Below, one piece after another: positions 44,400-53,518 of a stretch of 64,000 bases of DNA. The position numbers and the translations under genes were made by a program. The notes beneath the pieces are model-generated. The model was not told where the DNA came from. It was given only the letters and a program-made list of their open reading frames with translations, and made no database searches. The DNA comes from Mariniradius saccharolyticus AK6 (lineage in GTDB: Bacteria > Bacteroidota > Bacteroidia > Cytophagales > Cyclobacteriaceae): contig NZ_AMZY02000018.1 in assembly GCF_000330725.2 (NCBI RefSeq), forward strand, positions 167,048 through 231,047, written 5' to 3'. Numbering within the stretch: position 1 is the first letter of the stretch; each line of letters opens with the position of its first letter.

Positions 44400-44770
44400 T
44401 GAACTTAACGAACGCCGAGGAGCAATTGATGAACTTTATCTGGAGTAGGGGTTCAGCATTTATGAAGGATATTTCGGATGACTATCCTGAGCCAAAGCCT
44501 GCACCCACCACAATAGCGACGCTGCTTAAGCGGCTGATTGAAAAAGGGGCGATTTCTTACCGCACCTTTGGTAACTCGCGGGAATATTACCCGCTTGTGG
44601 ACAAATCCGGGTATTTCTCCAAAAAGGTCAACGAGATCGTAAAGAACTTCTTTGATGGTTCCCCTAGTCAGTTTGCCTCTTTCTTTACACGGGAGACGGC
44701 CATGGACACCAAGCAGTTGGAGTCCCTAAAGGCCATTATCGAAGAACAACTAAAATCCAAAAAGCCATGA
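44399..44770 (+). CDS. BlaI/MecI/CopY-family repressor
   Basis: 123 residues, the family length. The N-terminal winged helix is MNLTNAEEQLMNFIWSRGSAFMKDI...PAPTTIATLLKRLIEKGAISYRTFGNSREYYPLVDKSGY, and the C-terminal half is the dimerisation helix region. Such repressors are cleaved or released when the coupled M56 sensor protease is activated. Its stop overlaps the ATG of the M56 gene (ATGA). A candidate operator covers its promoter. The regulated process is unknown; no beta-lactamase gene is in the window. Confidence 0.92.
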   Translation: MNLTNAEEQLMNFIWSRGSAFMKDISDDYPEPKPAPTTIATLLKRLIEKGAISYRTFGNSREYYPLVDKSGYFSKKVNEIVKNFFDGSPSQFASFFTRETAMDTKQLESLKAIIEEQLKSKKP

Positions 44771-46473
44771 TTTCCTTCCTTCTTCTTTCAACTTTGGCCC
44801 TGGTCCTTTTCCTTTTGTTTTATCAGTTGGTTCTGGAAAGGGAAAAGATGTTCGTGTTCAATCGGTATTTTCTCCTCTTTACCCTGGCATTGGGTTTTTT
44901 GATTCCATTTGTTGAGTTATCAAAACCTTTCGCCCCACAGCGGCCTGTTGAAATACTCAAAGCAAGTATCGACGGTTTTGCCACACCAGAGCTTGAGGGG
45001 GCAAACAGCACCGTGATTTCGGTTCCTGAAGACCAGGTGCATCGGATAGTAAACCAGCCTGACCTTGGAGTAAACGGGACGCAAGTATTGATAGGGATTT
45101 ATTTGTTGGGTCTGGGGTTCTTTTTGGGAAGATTTGCTTACCAGCTATTCACGATTTCAAAGACTATCAGGACTGCCGAGAAACTCAAACAGTCCGGCTA
45201 CACGATTGTGTTGATGAGCGTTCCGATCCAGCCATTTGCTTTTTGGAAGTATTTGTTTCTTTCCAAAGATGCCTATGAACACGGGCAGCTTGAGCCTGAC
45301 ATTATCAGTCACGAACTTTGCCACATCCGGGAAAAGCACACTTTGGATATCATTTTGATAGAGTTTTTGAAAGTGGTCTTTTGGTTCAACCCTGTTTTTC
45401 TCCTCTACAAAAGGTATATCCAACTTAATCACGAATACCTCGCGGACGATGCAGTTATCAGGCAATCCGGAAAGGTGGTAGACTACCAAAGGCTTTTGCT
45501 TTCCAAGGTAAATGCGAATGATATTTACTCCGCCGGGTTTGGTAGTGCTTTCCATTTTTCCGAAACCAAAAGGCGACTAATCATGATCGGGAAACAAGCG
45601 AACCCGGCTCGGATAAAGTGGCTTCAATTTGCTGCTGCGATATTAGTTTTGACGGTTTTACTTGGACTCAGCCCGGCTAAATACGATGGTACTTGGAATA
45701 TGCAAGCTACGGCTCTGTCTGAACAAACAGGCGACTATGAAGCAATCCTAACCGCTGCAATGGAACCTGAAAATCCTTATGTTCTGAGCCTAGCTCGTTT
45801 GGATATTGGCGCATTGAAAAGGGCGTACGACCAAGTTCCACCCGAACAAAGGGGGAACATCACCGAGTTCCCCTTCCTTGAGGGATTGGCATATGAAAAA
45901 TTACTGGAATTAAAGGGATCTGATCGGGCATCAAATGTTTGGTTTTTGTATCAAACCCCGCCCGAAAAGCAGGTCATTTCTAACGAGGTGTTTGAAAATT
46001 GGAAGAAATCCAAGGGGTTGGAGTTGGAGATCGATGGACAGAAAAAGGAGGTGAATGCGCTTGATAGCCACAAACCATCCGATTTTGCGCTTTTTGAAGT
46101 TCGTGGCATCGAAGAAAGGGGTTTTTTGAAACGGCGTAGATATTCAGTAAAGCTGTCAACCCACGCCTACTATGACGCACAATTTATTCGCAAGCCCAAG
46201 AAATTGAATGAAGTAACTCTTCAATTGGTGGATGGAGAACGTTACGTGGTATACTATGCAATGAGCTGGGTCAAGATGAATGAGGAAACCAAAGAATTGG
46301 AAGAATACTGGCCAGAAAACTACGAGGCATCGATATTACATGCCTTCCAAATGCTCGACCCAAAGGAACTTGAGCTTCGCAAAAACTCGGTGATCTACGA
46401 TATCGGAAAGCAATTCTCGATCACGGTAGAAAAGGGTAAAACAAAATTTTTCCTGTCATTTTCGACCATCTAA
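44767..46473 (+). CDS. BlaR1-type M56 family metallopeptidase sensor
   Basis: 568 residues. Four or so transmembrane segments surround the M56 peptidase domain: near 1-20, 35-50, 95-120 and 290-310. The zinc motif is IISHELCHIREKHTLD near 180-195 (HExxH), with the third ligand Glu in LNHEYLADDAVI. The C-terminal 250 residues lie outside the membrane and do not show the penicillin-binding domain of true BlaR1, so the signal is different. It is translationally coupled to the BlaI-type repressor. Its stop codon overlaps that of the convergent GH67 gene by four bases. Confidence 0.88.
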   Translation: MISFLLLSTLALVLFLLFYQLVLEREKMFVFNRYFLLFTLALGFLIPFVELSKPFAPQRPVEILKASIDGFATPELEGANSTVISVPEDQVHRIVNQPDLGVNGTQVLIGIYLLGLGFFLGRFAYQLFTISKTIRTAEKLKQSGYTIVLMSVPIQPFAFWKYLFLSKDAYEHGQLEPDIISHELCHIREKHTLDIILIEFLKVVFWFNPVFLLYKRYIQLNHEYLADDAVIRQSGKVVDYQRLLLSKVNANDIYSAGFGSAFHFSETKRRLIMIGKQANPARIKWLQFAAAILVLTVLLGLSPAKYDGTWNMQATALSEQTGDYEAILTAAMEPENPYVLSLARLDIGALKRAYDQVPPEQRGNITEFPFLEGLAYEKLLELKGSDRASNVWFLYQTPPEKQVISNEVFENWKKSKGLELEIDGQKKEVNALDSHKPSDFALFEVRGIEERGFLKRRRYSVKLSTHAYYDAQFIRKPKKLNEVTLQLVDGERYVVYYAMSWVKMNEETKELEEYWPENYEASILHAFQMLDPKELELRKNSVIYDIGKQFSITVEKGKTKFFLSFSTI

Positions 46474-48608
46474 ATTCCTGGTACAAAATTCCTTTTGAAG
46501 TTGAGGTAATAGTTTAAGTCATGCAGGGGTTTTTCCACGCTTTGTGGCAGCGGTTTTCCCGAAAACTGCTGGAAATACAGCAGGCATGAATCCCGCCACC
46601 ATACCGCTTCCTCAACCTGTATCCGCAGAAATGATGCGATGTGTTGGTATCGTTCGGGATCAATTTTGCCCTCGAGTTGTATCCATTGCCCCTCCATCCA
46701 CCGGGCCCCCTCGACGCCCCGCTGATAGCGCAAGGCCATTTCATTCCAAAGCGTATTCCCTGTGGACAATTCGAAATCCCAGGGTACGCGATGGAACCAC
46801 AACAGGTAATCCAAGGAGATTGTGCTGGGATTCCCCCATGCTTTTTCCCATTCAGGTGCATACTGGGCAAGGGCGTTGCTTCCGCCGGCAGTACGGTCAA
46901 AACCGATGCTATCCTTTGTCGCCCTGTGGTAGTAGGTCGCTGTCCAATCCTCCCTTCCTCCGCCCGTTACCCAAGGTCCCGGACCCCAGTGGTGACTCCG
47001 CGCCATGATGTGGTGCAATCCCAAGGGCGTCATGTACTCGACGAGAATCGGGTAGGATTTCATCATGATGCCCTTTGTGGTATTGATAAAATCTTGGTCC
47101 TGCATAAAAGTCATCTTTATCCAATCCGTGGCAATTCGATCGACATCAGCGTCGGGATTCCAAGCGAGCTTGCCAAAGGCATACCAATCGGCCTGGGCCG
47201 TCGGATGCCCGGTCCAATTGCGATCGGTGCCGATATTGGCAACTCCCGCGATGCCGGTCAGGGAATAGGGGTGGACCTTGCCCTGCAGGACCTTGCTGAC
47301 CGTGCTGCCTTTTCCCTCGGCGTAGGTATCGGCGTCAAGTATTTCCCGCCACATGCTTGCTAAATTTACCCAATGGGTGTCCTGCCCCAGGTATTCTTTG
47401 GTGATTTGGAATTCCATCATCAAAGGGGTCTTCGGCATGGCACCGAATAGCGGATGGAAAGGCTCACGGGGCTGGAAGTCGAGTGGGCCGTTTTTTACCT
47501 GAACGATCACATTTTCCCGAAACTTTCCGTCCAAGGGCTTGAACTCGTCATAGGCTTGTCGGATACGGTCTGTCGGGGTTTTTTCATTGTAGACAAATGC
47601 ACGCCACATGACGATTCCTCCAAAAGGTTTGACGGCTTCTGCGAGCATATTGGCACCTTCGGCTTGGGTCCTGCCATAGTTGTGTGGTCCGGGTTGGCCC
47701 TCGGAGTCGGCTTTGACGAGGAAGCCGCCAAAATCAGGGATGTATCCGTAAATCTCCTTCGCCTTGTTTTTCCACCATTGCTGCACTGCAGGGTGTAGTG
47801 GGTCTGCTGTCGGTAGGTTGTCCAAAATCATGGGCGCGTTGAATCTGGCAGTCAGATAGACCTTGATACCATAGGGTCGAAACGCATCCGCAAGCGCTTT
47901 CGCTTTTTCCAAATATTCAGGCGTCAGGACCAAGGCGTTGGCGTTGACGTTGGTCACGGAAACTCCATTGATGCCGATGGACGCGTTCGCCCGCGCGTAA
48001 TCGATGTATTGTTGGTCGATGTGCTTGGGCAACCGGTGCCAGTTCCAAATGCTGAATCCAGCATAGCCGCGCTCGACGGTACGGTTTAGATTGTCCCAAT
48101 GGTTGAGCAGGCGGAGTTGGATTTTCGGGTTTTCCAATATTTCAAATCCATCAAGCGGGGTTCTGGTCTGGACAGCTTTCAAAAAGCCGAATGTCCCGTA
48201 GAGAAGGCCCTTATCTGTTTTTCCAATAATATACAGCCTACCAGCTTGCGACTTGATCCAATATCCTTCCTCCGTGATTTGCGACAATTCAGATTTCCAA
48301 GCTGCTTGAAGGTTTGCGGGAACTGATTCGATTGTTCCGATCCAAAGGCGTGCGTCGGGGTTTTGCTGGAATTCAGGTTTATGTTTTTTGGCAAAGAATC
48401 CTTCGGCAGCAATCTCTATTTCCTCCTTTATCACGGAGATAGTCTGTGAATTCCCGACGACCGAAATCTTTAAAAAATAGGGCAAGCAAGAGGCCTCATG
48501 CTCTGCATTTTCGAAGGGATAATATTGCAGCCAAAGCTTATATCCGTCGTTTGCGAATGTCAGCGAAAAGCACAGGAAAAAGGCCAAGCTGAGGGTAAAT
48601 TGCTTCAT
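46470..48608 (-). CDS. Alpha-glucuronidase, GH67
   Basis: 712 residues from the ATG at 48608 (MKQFTLSLAFFLCFSLTFA), the normal GH67 length. The signal peptide puts it in the periplasm. GH67 landmarks are abundant: RLLNHWDNLNRTVERGYAG near 172-190, SIWNWHRLPKHIDQQYIDYARANASIGINGVSVTNVNA, FGGFLVKADSEGQPGPHNYGRTQAEGANMLAEAV and MMEFQITKEYLGQDTHWVNLA. It cleaves 4-O-methyl-glucuronic acid from glucuronoxylan oligosaccharides, releasing xylo-oligosaccharides. It is divergent from the xylose uptake/catabolism genes (48760-53334), which would use its product. There is no SusC/SusD pair in the window. Confidence 0.95.
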   Translation of the reverse strand: MKQFTLSLAFFLCFSLTFANDGYKLWLQYYPFENAEHEASCLPYFLKISVVGNSQTISVIKEEIEIAAEGFFAKKHKPEFQQNPDARLWIGTIESVPANLQAAWKSELSQITEEGYWIKSQAGRLYIIGKTDKGLLYGTFGFLKAVQTRTPLDGFEILENPKIQLRLLNHWDNLNRTVERGYAGFSIWNWHRLPKHIDQQYIDYARANASIGINGVSVTNVNANALVLTPEYLEKAKALADAFRPYGIKVYLTARFNAPMILDNLPTADPLHPAVQQWWKNKAKEIYGYIPDFGGFLVKADSEGQPGPHNYGRTQAEGANMLAEAVKPFGGIVMWRAFVYNEKTPTDRIRQAYDEFKPLDGKFRENVIVQVKNGPLDFQPREPFHPLFGAMPKTPLMMEFQITKEYLGQDTHWVNLASMWREILDADTYAEGKGSTVSKVLQGKVHPYSLTGIAGVANIGTDRNWTGHPTAQADWYAFGKLAWNPDADVDRIATDWIKMTFMQDQDFINTTKGIMMKSYPILVEYMTPLGLHHIMARSHHWGPGPWVTGGGREDWTATYYHRATKDSIGFDRTAGGSNALAQYAPEWEKAWGNPSTISLDYLLWFHRVPWDFELSTGNTLWNEMALRYQRGVEGARWMEGQWIQLEGKIDPERYQHIASFLRIQVEEAVWWRDSCLLYFQQFSGKPLPQSVEKPLHDLNYYLNFKRNFVPGI

Positions 48609-48672
48609 GCCGTTCAACAGGTTTGGTTCCCGATAAATATACAAAAACAGTTAGCGGATTTGCCGAAAACAT

Positions 48673-48680
48673 TATATTTG
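48673..48680 (+). promoter_or_regulatory. Possible -7 box for the xylose operon
   Basis: TATATTTG fits the Bacteroidota -7 consensus TAnnTTTG, 80 bases before the symporter start. No good -33 TTTG at the right distance was found, so this is tentative. Confidence 0.3.
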
Positions 48681-48759
48681 GAAACATTACGGTTTAGAAA
48701 TGAAAAATATTCTTTTCAATCGATTCCGAACAAAAAACCAAAACAATAAACCATAACCC

Positions 48760-50403
48760 ATGCTATTAGAACCATTAGACCTAATTGTTTTTGTCGGGTA
48801 TTGCTGCCTGATCATTGGGATGGGCCTCTTTGTTTCGCGAGAAAAAAAGGGCCACGTCAAGGATTCCAAAGACTATTTCCTCGCCTCCAAAGCGCTGCCC
48901 TGGTGGGCAGTCGGAGCATCCCTAATTGCCTCCAATATTTCGGCGGAGCAGTTCATCGGGATGTCGGGATCCGGCTTTGCGATGGGTTTGGCGATTTCCA
49001 CATATGAATGGATGGCAGCTGCCACACTCTTGGTTGTGGCGATCTTTTTTCTCCCGGTTTACATCAAAAAAGGCATTTACACCATGCCGGGCTTTTTGCT
49101 CGATAGGTATGACTCGAGGGTGCGGACGACGATGGCTATTTTTTGGCTTTTGCTGTATGTGTTCGTAAACCTCACTTCGGTATTGTATCTCGGCGCATTG
49201 AGCTTGAATACCATTTTGGACATTCCGATGACGACTGCGATAATCGGGTTGGCGCTATTTGCTATGGTTTATTCGATCTACGGCGGTCTCAAGGCAGTTG
49301 CATGGACTGACGTTGTACAGGTCATTTTTCTCATAGCGGGTGGCTTGGCTACGACTTATATTGCCCTACAAATAGTTGGAGGGGGGGATGCTTGGGAAGG
49401 ATTGGGAATGTTGAGAAAGGAAGTACCCGGACATTTTTCAATGATTTTTTCCAAAGGAGAAATGATGATTTCCGACGGTAAAGGCGGGGTAAGGGACGCC
49501 TACCTCGATCTTCCGGGCATCAGTGTATTGGTTGGTGGAATGTGGATTACCAATCTGAGTTATTGGGGCTTCAATCAGTACATTACCCAAAGGGCTTTGG
49601 CCGCCAAAGACCTCAACCAAGCGCAACTCGGGGTGATTTTTGCAGGATTCCTGAAGCTTTTGATGCCTTTGATCGTCGTGATTCCTGGTATTGCGGCTTG
49701 GGTGATCGTGAAGAACGGTATTGATGTCAATTTCATCGCTTCGATGAACGATCCAGTTACGGGATTGATCAAGTCCGATAGAGCCTATCCAACTTTGCTG
49801 CAGATTTTACCGACAGGGCTTAAGGGTCTTGCCTTTGCTGCTTTGACTGCGGCGATTGTTTCTTCCCTTGCGTCGATGGCCAACAGTACTTCCACAATTT
49901 TCACGATGGACATTTACAGGGAATTTATCAATAAGAACGCTTCGGAAACCAAACAGGTAGCAGTAGGTCGGATTACCGCACTGGTTGCTTTTGTAGTTGC
50001 GGCCGTTGTTGCTCCTGCATTGGGCAATCTCGATCAGGCATTCCAGTTTATCCAGGAATACACGGGCTTTGTTTCTCCGGGTGTATTTGCGATTTTCTTC
50101 TTTGGTGTATTTTGGAAGAAAACGACATCCAATGCTGCGCTTACCGCTGCGATCTTGACAATTCCATTGTCCACCGTGTTGAAATTCGGGCTTCCAAACC
50201 TGCCGTTCATCGATAGGATGGGCGTGGTATTCTTGATCATTTCTGCATTGATCATCGCGATCAGTCTTTACGAGGGCAAAGGTAAAGACCATCCCAAGAG
50301 CATCGAAGTCAACAAGGAGCTTTTCAGGACAAGTACCACTTTCAAGATCGGCGCTATGTTAATAGCCGGTATCATCGCTGCTTTGTACATCATTTTCTGG
50401 TAA
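48760..50403 (+). CDS. Sodium:solute symporter (SSS family), probable xylose/sugar transporter
   Basis: 547 residues with about 14 hydrophobic segments. Family landmarks include SNISAEQFIGMSGSGFAMGLAISTYEW near 62-88, ALFAMVYSIYGGLKAVAWTDVVQVIFLIAGG near 162-190, and GLAFAALTAAIVSSLASMANSTSTIFTMDIY near 345-375, the sodium-site helix. It resembles vSGLT-type sodium-sugar symporters. Its place before xylulokinase (4-base gap) and xylose isomerase suggests xylose or a xylo-oligosaccharide as substrate; this is context-based inference. Confidence 0.88.
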   Translation: MLLEPLDLIVFVGYCCLIIGMGLFVSREKKGHVKDSKDYFLASKALPWWAVGASLIASNISAEQFIGMSGSGFAMGLAISTYEWMAAATLLVVAIFFLPVYIKKGIYTMPGFLLDRYDSRVRTTMAIFWLLLYVFVNLTSVLYLGALSLNTILDIPMTTAIIGLALFAMVYSIYGGLKAVAWTDVVQVIFLIAGGLATTYIALQIVGGGDAWEGLGMLRKEVPGHFSMIFSKGEMMISDGKGGVRDAYLDLPGISVLVGGMWITNLSYWGFNQYITQRALAAKDLNQAQLGVIFAGFLKLLMPLIVVIPGIAAWVIVKNGIDVNFIASMNDPVTGLIKSDRAYPTLLQILPTGLKGLAFAALTAAIVSSLASMANSTSTIFTMDIYREFINKNASETKQVAVGRITALVAFVVAAVVAPALGNLDQAFQFIQEYTGFVSPGVFAIFFFGVFWKKTTSNAALTAAILTIPLSTVLKFGLPNLPFIDRMGVVFLIISALIIAISLYEGKGKDHPKSIEVNKELFRTSTTFKIGAMLIAGIIAALYIIFW

Positions 50404-50407
50404 GATC

Positions 50408-51907
50408 ATGGCAATAAGAAGATTATTGATTGGGTACGATATCGGTAGTTCGTCTGTAAAAGCCACTTTGCTTGACGCCGATTCGGGAAGGGTTGTCGGT
50501 TCAAAGGCATTGCCGAAAGTAGAAATGCCCATCGACGCGCCGAAGAAAGACTGGGCGGAACAGGATCCAGAAATGTGGTGGAAATATGTAGTAGACGCCA
50601 CCCAGGCGCTCGTAAAGGAGGGAGACATCAAACCAGGGGAGCTCAAAGCGATAGGTATTTCCTACCAAATGCATGGCTTGGTCTGTGTCGACAAATACAA
50701 CAAGGTGCTTCGTCCCGCGATCATCTGGTGTGACAGTCGCGCAGTAGGTATCGGCAACAAAGCATTCAGGTCGCTGGGGGCTGAGTTTTGCCTTCCCCAT
50801 TTGTTGAACTCGCCTGGCAACTTCACTGCTTCCAAGTTGAAGTGGGTGCAGGAAAACGAACCTGAAATCTATCAGAAGATACACAAGATCATGCTTCCAG
50901 GCGACTATATCGCTCTAAAGTTGACCGGCGTAACCATGACCTCTGAGACCGGGCTGTCCGAAGGGATTTTTTGGGATTTCCAAAAAAACAGCCTTTCAAA
51001 GGATCTTTTGGATCACTACAAGTTCGAGCGCTCACTGATCCCGGATGTCGTACCTTCATTTTCCCAACAGGGGAAAGTATCGGCGGCATCAGCATCGCTC
51101 TTGGGAATCGATGTGGGCGTGCCTGTGACCTACAGGGCAGGAGATCAACCCAACAATGCATTTTCCCTTAAAGTATTGAAGGAAGGTGAACTGGCAACGA
51201 CCGCCGGCACTTCAGGCACGGTTTACGGTGTGAGTACACGAGCGGTATATGACCCTAAGTCTCGGGTCAATACTTTTGTGCACGTCAATCATCGCAGGCA
51301 GGCCCCGAGCTATGGAGTATTGCTTTGCGTGAATGGCACAGGGATTTTGAATTCTTGGTTGAAGAGGCTGATCGGAGGCGACAGCATAGGGTACGAAGAT
51401 ATGAATGCCCTGGCAGCGGAAGTTCCGGTCGGATCAGACGGACTGTCATTCATTCCTTTTGGTAACGGCGTAGAGCGGATTATGGAAAACAAACCCGTGG
51501 GCGCACATCTTTCAGGATTGAATCTGCTGAAGCATGACAAGCGACATTTGCTCCGTGCAGGTCAAGAGGGAATCGTTGCCGCATTGACTTATGGCTTTCA
51601 GATCATGAAAGACATGGGGATGAACCTCAATACGGTAAAAGCTGGACATGCCAATATGTTCTTAAGTCCCTTATTCAGAGAGGCTTTTGTCAATATGAAT
51701 GAAGTGACGCTGGAATTGTATGATACCGATGGTTCACAAGGAGCAGCGCGAGGTGCGGGGATTGGTGCGGGGATTTACGCGAATGAAGAAGAAGCCTTTC
51801 AAAGTCTTTCGCGCATCTCCACCCTTGAACCAAACGCCAAAAAGACCAATCAGTACCAAGAGGTATATGCACAATGGGTTGCGGCTTTGGAGAAAGTAAA
51901 AGGCTAA
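50408..51907 (+). CDS. xylB: Xylulokinase
   Basis: 499 residues. The FGGY kinase N-terminal ATP/phosphate loop is LIGYDIGSSSVKATLLDADSG near 5-25; the sugar-binding region IGISYQMHGLVCVDK near 77-91 and the second phosphate loop ATTAGTSGTVYGV near 262-274 follow. The C-terminal FGGY region is YDTDGSQGAARGAGIGAGIY. It phosphorylates D-xylulose, the product of the xylose isomerase encoded downstream, feeding the pentose-phosphate pathway. It starts 4 bases after the symporter stop; 110 bases separate it from xylA, including the word AATAACTCAATAAC. Confidence 0.93.
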   Translation: MAIRRLLIGYDIGSSSVKATLLDADSGRVVGSKALPKVEMPIDAPKKDWAEQDPEMWWKYVVDATQALVKEGDIKPGELKAIGISYQMHGLVCVDKYNKVLRPAIIWCDSRAVGIGNKAFRSLGAEFCLPHLLNSPGNFTASKLKWVQENEPEIYQKIHKIMLPGDYIALKLTGVTMTSETGLSEGIFWDFQKNSLSKDLLDHYKFERSLIPDVVPSFSQQGKVSAASASLLGIDVGVPVTYRAGDQPNNAFSLKVLKEGELATTAGTSGTVYGVSTRAVYDPKSRVNTFVHVNHRRQAPSYGVLLCVNGTGILNSWLKRLIGGDSIGYEDMNALAAEVPVGSDGLSFIPFGNGVERIMENKPVGAHLSGLNLLKHDKRHLLRAGQEGIVAALTYGFQIMKDMGMNLNTVKAGHANMFLSPLFREAFVNMNEVTLELYDTDGSQGAARGAGIGAGIYANEEEAFQSLSRISTLEPNAKKTNQYQEVYAQWVAALEKVKG

Positions 51908-52017
51908 TCGTGAATTCATAATTATAAATTATCAATTTGGTTTCGAAATGCAGGCTATCGTCTTTGGTCTATAATCTGTCAGCTTGAAAAACAATAACTC
52001 AATAACCTATTTATAAC

Positions 52018-53334
52018 ATGTCAAAAACCTATTTTCCAACTATCGAAAAAATCAAGTTTGAAGGAAAAGGATCTAAAAACCCTTTCGCTTTCAAATACTA
52101 TGATGAAAACAGAGTCGTGGCTGGCAAGACCATGAAGGAACACTTCAAGTTTGCCATTGCCTATTGGCATACATTCTGCGCGACAGGAGCAGATCCCTTT
52201 GGTCCGGGTACCATGGTTCGTCCCTGGGATGCCAACCCCGACCCAATTCAGCGGGCGAAGGACAAAATGGATGCAGCCTTTGAGTTCATTACCAAGATCG
52301 GTGCTCCTTATTATTGTTTTCATGACATCGATTTGATCGACGAAGGTGGAAGCATTGCGGAGTATGAAAAACGCATGCAGATCATCACAGATTATGCATT
52401 GGAAAAGCAGAAGGCAACTGGTGTGAAATTGCTTTGGGGCACGGCCAATGTCTTCAGCAATCCGCGCTATATGAACGGTGCATCGACCAATCCGGACTTT
52501 GACGTGGTGGCTTGGGCTGGGACGCAGGTGAAGAATGCCATTGATGCGACCATCAAACTCGGAGGAGAAAATTATGTGTTCTGGGGTGGACGCGAAGGCT
52601 ATATGTCTTTGCTGAATACCGATATGAAACGTGAGACAGAACATCTTGCCAAGTTTCTAACCATGGCAAGGGATTATGCCCGCAAGCAAGGCTTTAAGGG
52701 TACGTTCTTTATCGAGCCAAAGCCCATGGAGCCCACCAAACATCAGTATGACTATGACTCCGCGACTGTAGTCGGATTCCTACGTCACCATGGATTGGAC
52801 AAAGACTTCAAAATAAACGTAGAAGTCAACCATGCTACATTGGCCGGACACACTTTCCAACACGAACTGCAAGTCGCAGCTGACGCCGGCATGTTGGGTT
52901 CAATCGATGCCAATAGGGGAGATTATCAAAACGGCTGGGACACCGACCAATTTGCGCTCAACCTGCAGGAATTGACCGAGGCAATGCTCGTGATCCTGCA
53001 GAGTGGTGGTCTCCAAGGTGGTGGTGTTAATTTCGACGCCAAAGTGCGCAGAAACTCAACGGATTTGGAAGATTTGTTCCTGGCCCATATCGGTTCCATG
53101 GACGCTTTTGCAAGGGCCATGTTGATTGCCAATGAAATCATCACTAACTCAGCGTATTCCGAACTCCGTCAAAAGCGTTATGCTTCCTTCGACGCAGGTA
53201 AGGGCAAAGAGTTTGAGCAAGGCAAATTGACTTTGGAAGACCTTAGGTCCCATGCCTTGTCTGTCGGCGAGCCTAAGCAAACCAGCGGCAAGCAGGAGCT
53301 TTATGAGAATTTGTTGAACGAATACATCGTCTGA
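52018..53334 (+). CDS. xylA: Xylose isomerase (class II)
   Basis: 438 residues, the class II length. Active-site and metal motifs are in order: [17 protein letters not shown] near 99-115 (catalytic His), [20 protein letters not shown] near 183-202, [18 protein letters not shown] near 233-250 (metal Glu), [19 protein letters not shown] near 264-282 and [20 protein letters not shown] near 295-314. It interconverts D-xylose and D-xylulose in the cytoplasm with Mg/Mn/Co. It closes the symporter-xylB-xylA run and is followed by a strong terminator. Confidence 0.96.
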   Translation: MSKTYFPTIEKIKFEGKGSKNPFAFKYYDENRVVAGKTMKEHFKFAIAYWHTFCATGADPFGPGTMVRPWDANPDPIQRAKDKMDAAFEFITKIGAPYYCFHDIDLIDEGGSIAEYEKRMQIITDYALEKQKATGVKLLWGTANVFSNPRYMNGASTNPDFDVVAWAGTQVKNAIDATIKLGGENYVFWGGREGYMSLLNTDMKRETEHLAKFLTMARDYARKQGFKGTFFIEPKPMEPTKHQYDYDSATVVGFLRHHGLDKDFKINVEVNHATLAGHTFQHELQVAADAGMLGSIDANRGDYQNGWDTDQFALNLQELTEAMLVILQSGGLQGGGVNFDAKVRRNSTDLEDLFLAHIGSMDAFARAMLIANEIITNSAYSELRQKRYASFDAGKGKEFEQGKLTLEDLRSHALSVGEPKQTSGKQELYENLLNEYIV

Positions 53335-53357
53335 TAGCTTTCTCGTTCAAGCCATCG

Positions 53358-53392
53358 AAAAAGCCGATTTGGATACGCCAGATCGGCTTTTT
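53358..53392 (+). terminator. Terminator of the xylose operon
   Basis: AAAAAGCCGAT and ATCGGCTTTTT pair perfectly over eleven bases around a 13-base loop, 24 bases past the xylA stop, with a T run in and after the 3' arm. Confidence 0.88.
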
Positions 53393-53518
53393 CATTTTTC
53401 GTTTTCCATCACATTCAGCGGGACCGTAATTCAAAAAAACTACAAGCCTTTGGTCATAGAATTGTTCCCCATTTAAGTATCAAATCGTAATTTCATCTGC
53501 AACCGACCAACCTCAGCC

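Noticed and set aside
41766..46473. Complete defence island
   Set aside because: A protease, a membrane protein and a BlaI/BlaR pair are suggestive, but no nuclease, nucleotide-sensing or phage-related partner is present.
52021..52644. 207-codon minus-strand frame opposite xylA
   Set aside because: Shadow of the xylose isomerase reading frame; active-site motifs are on the plus strand.
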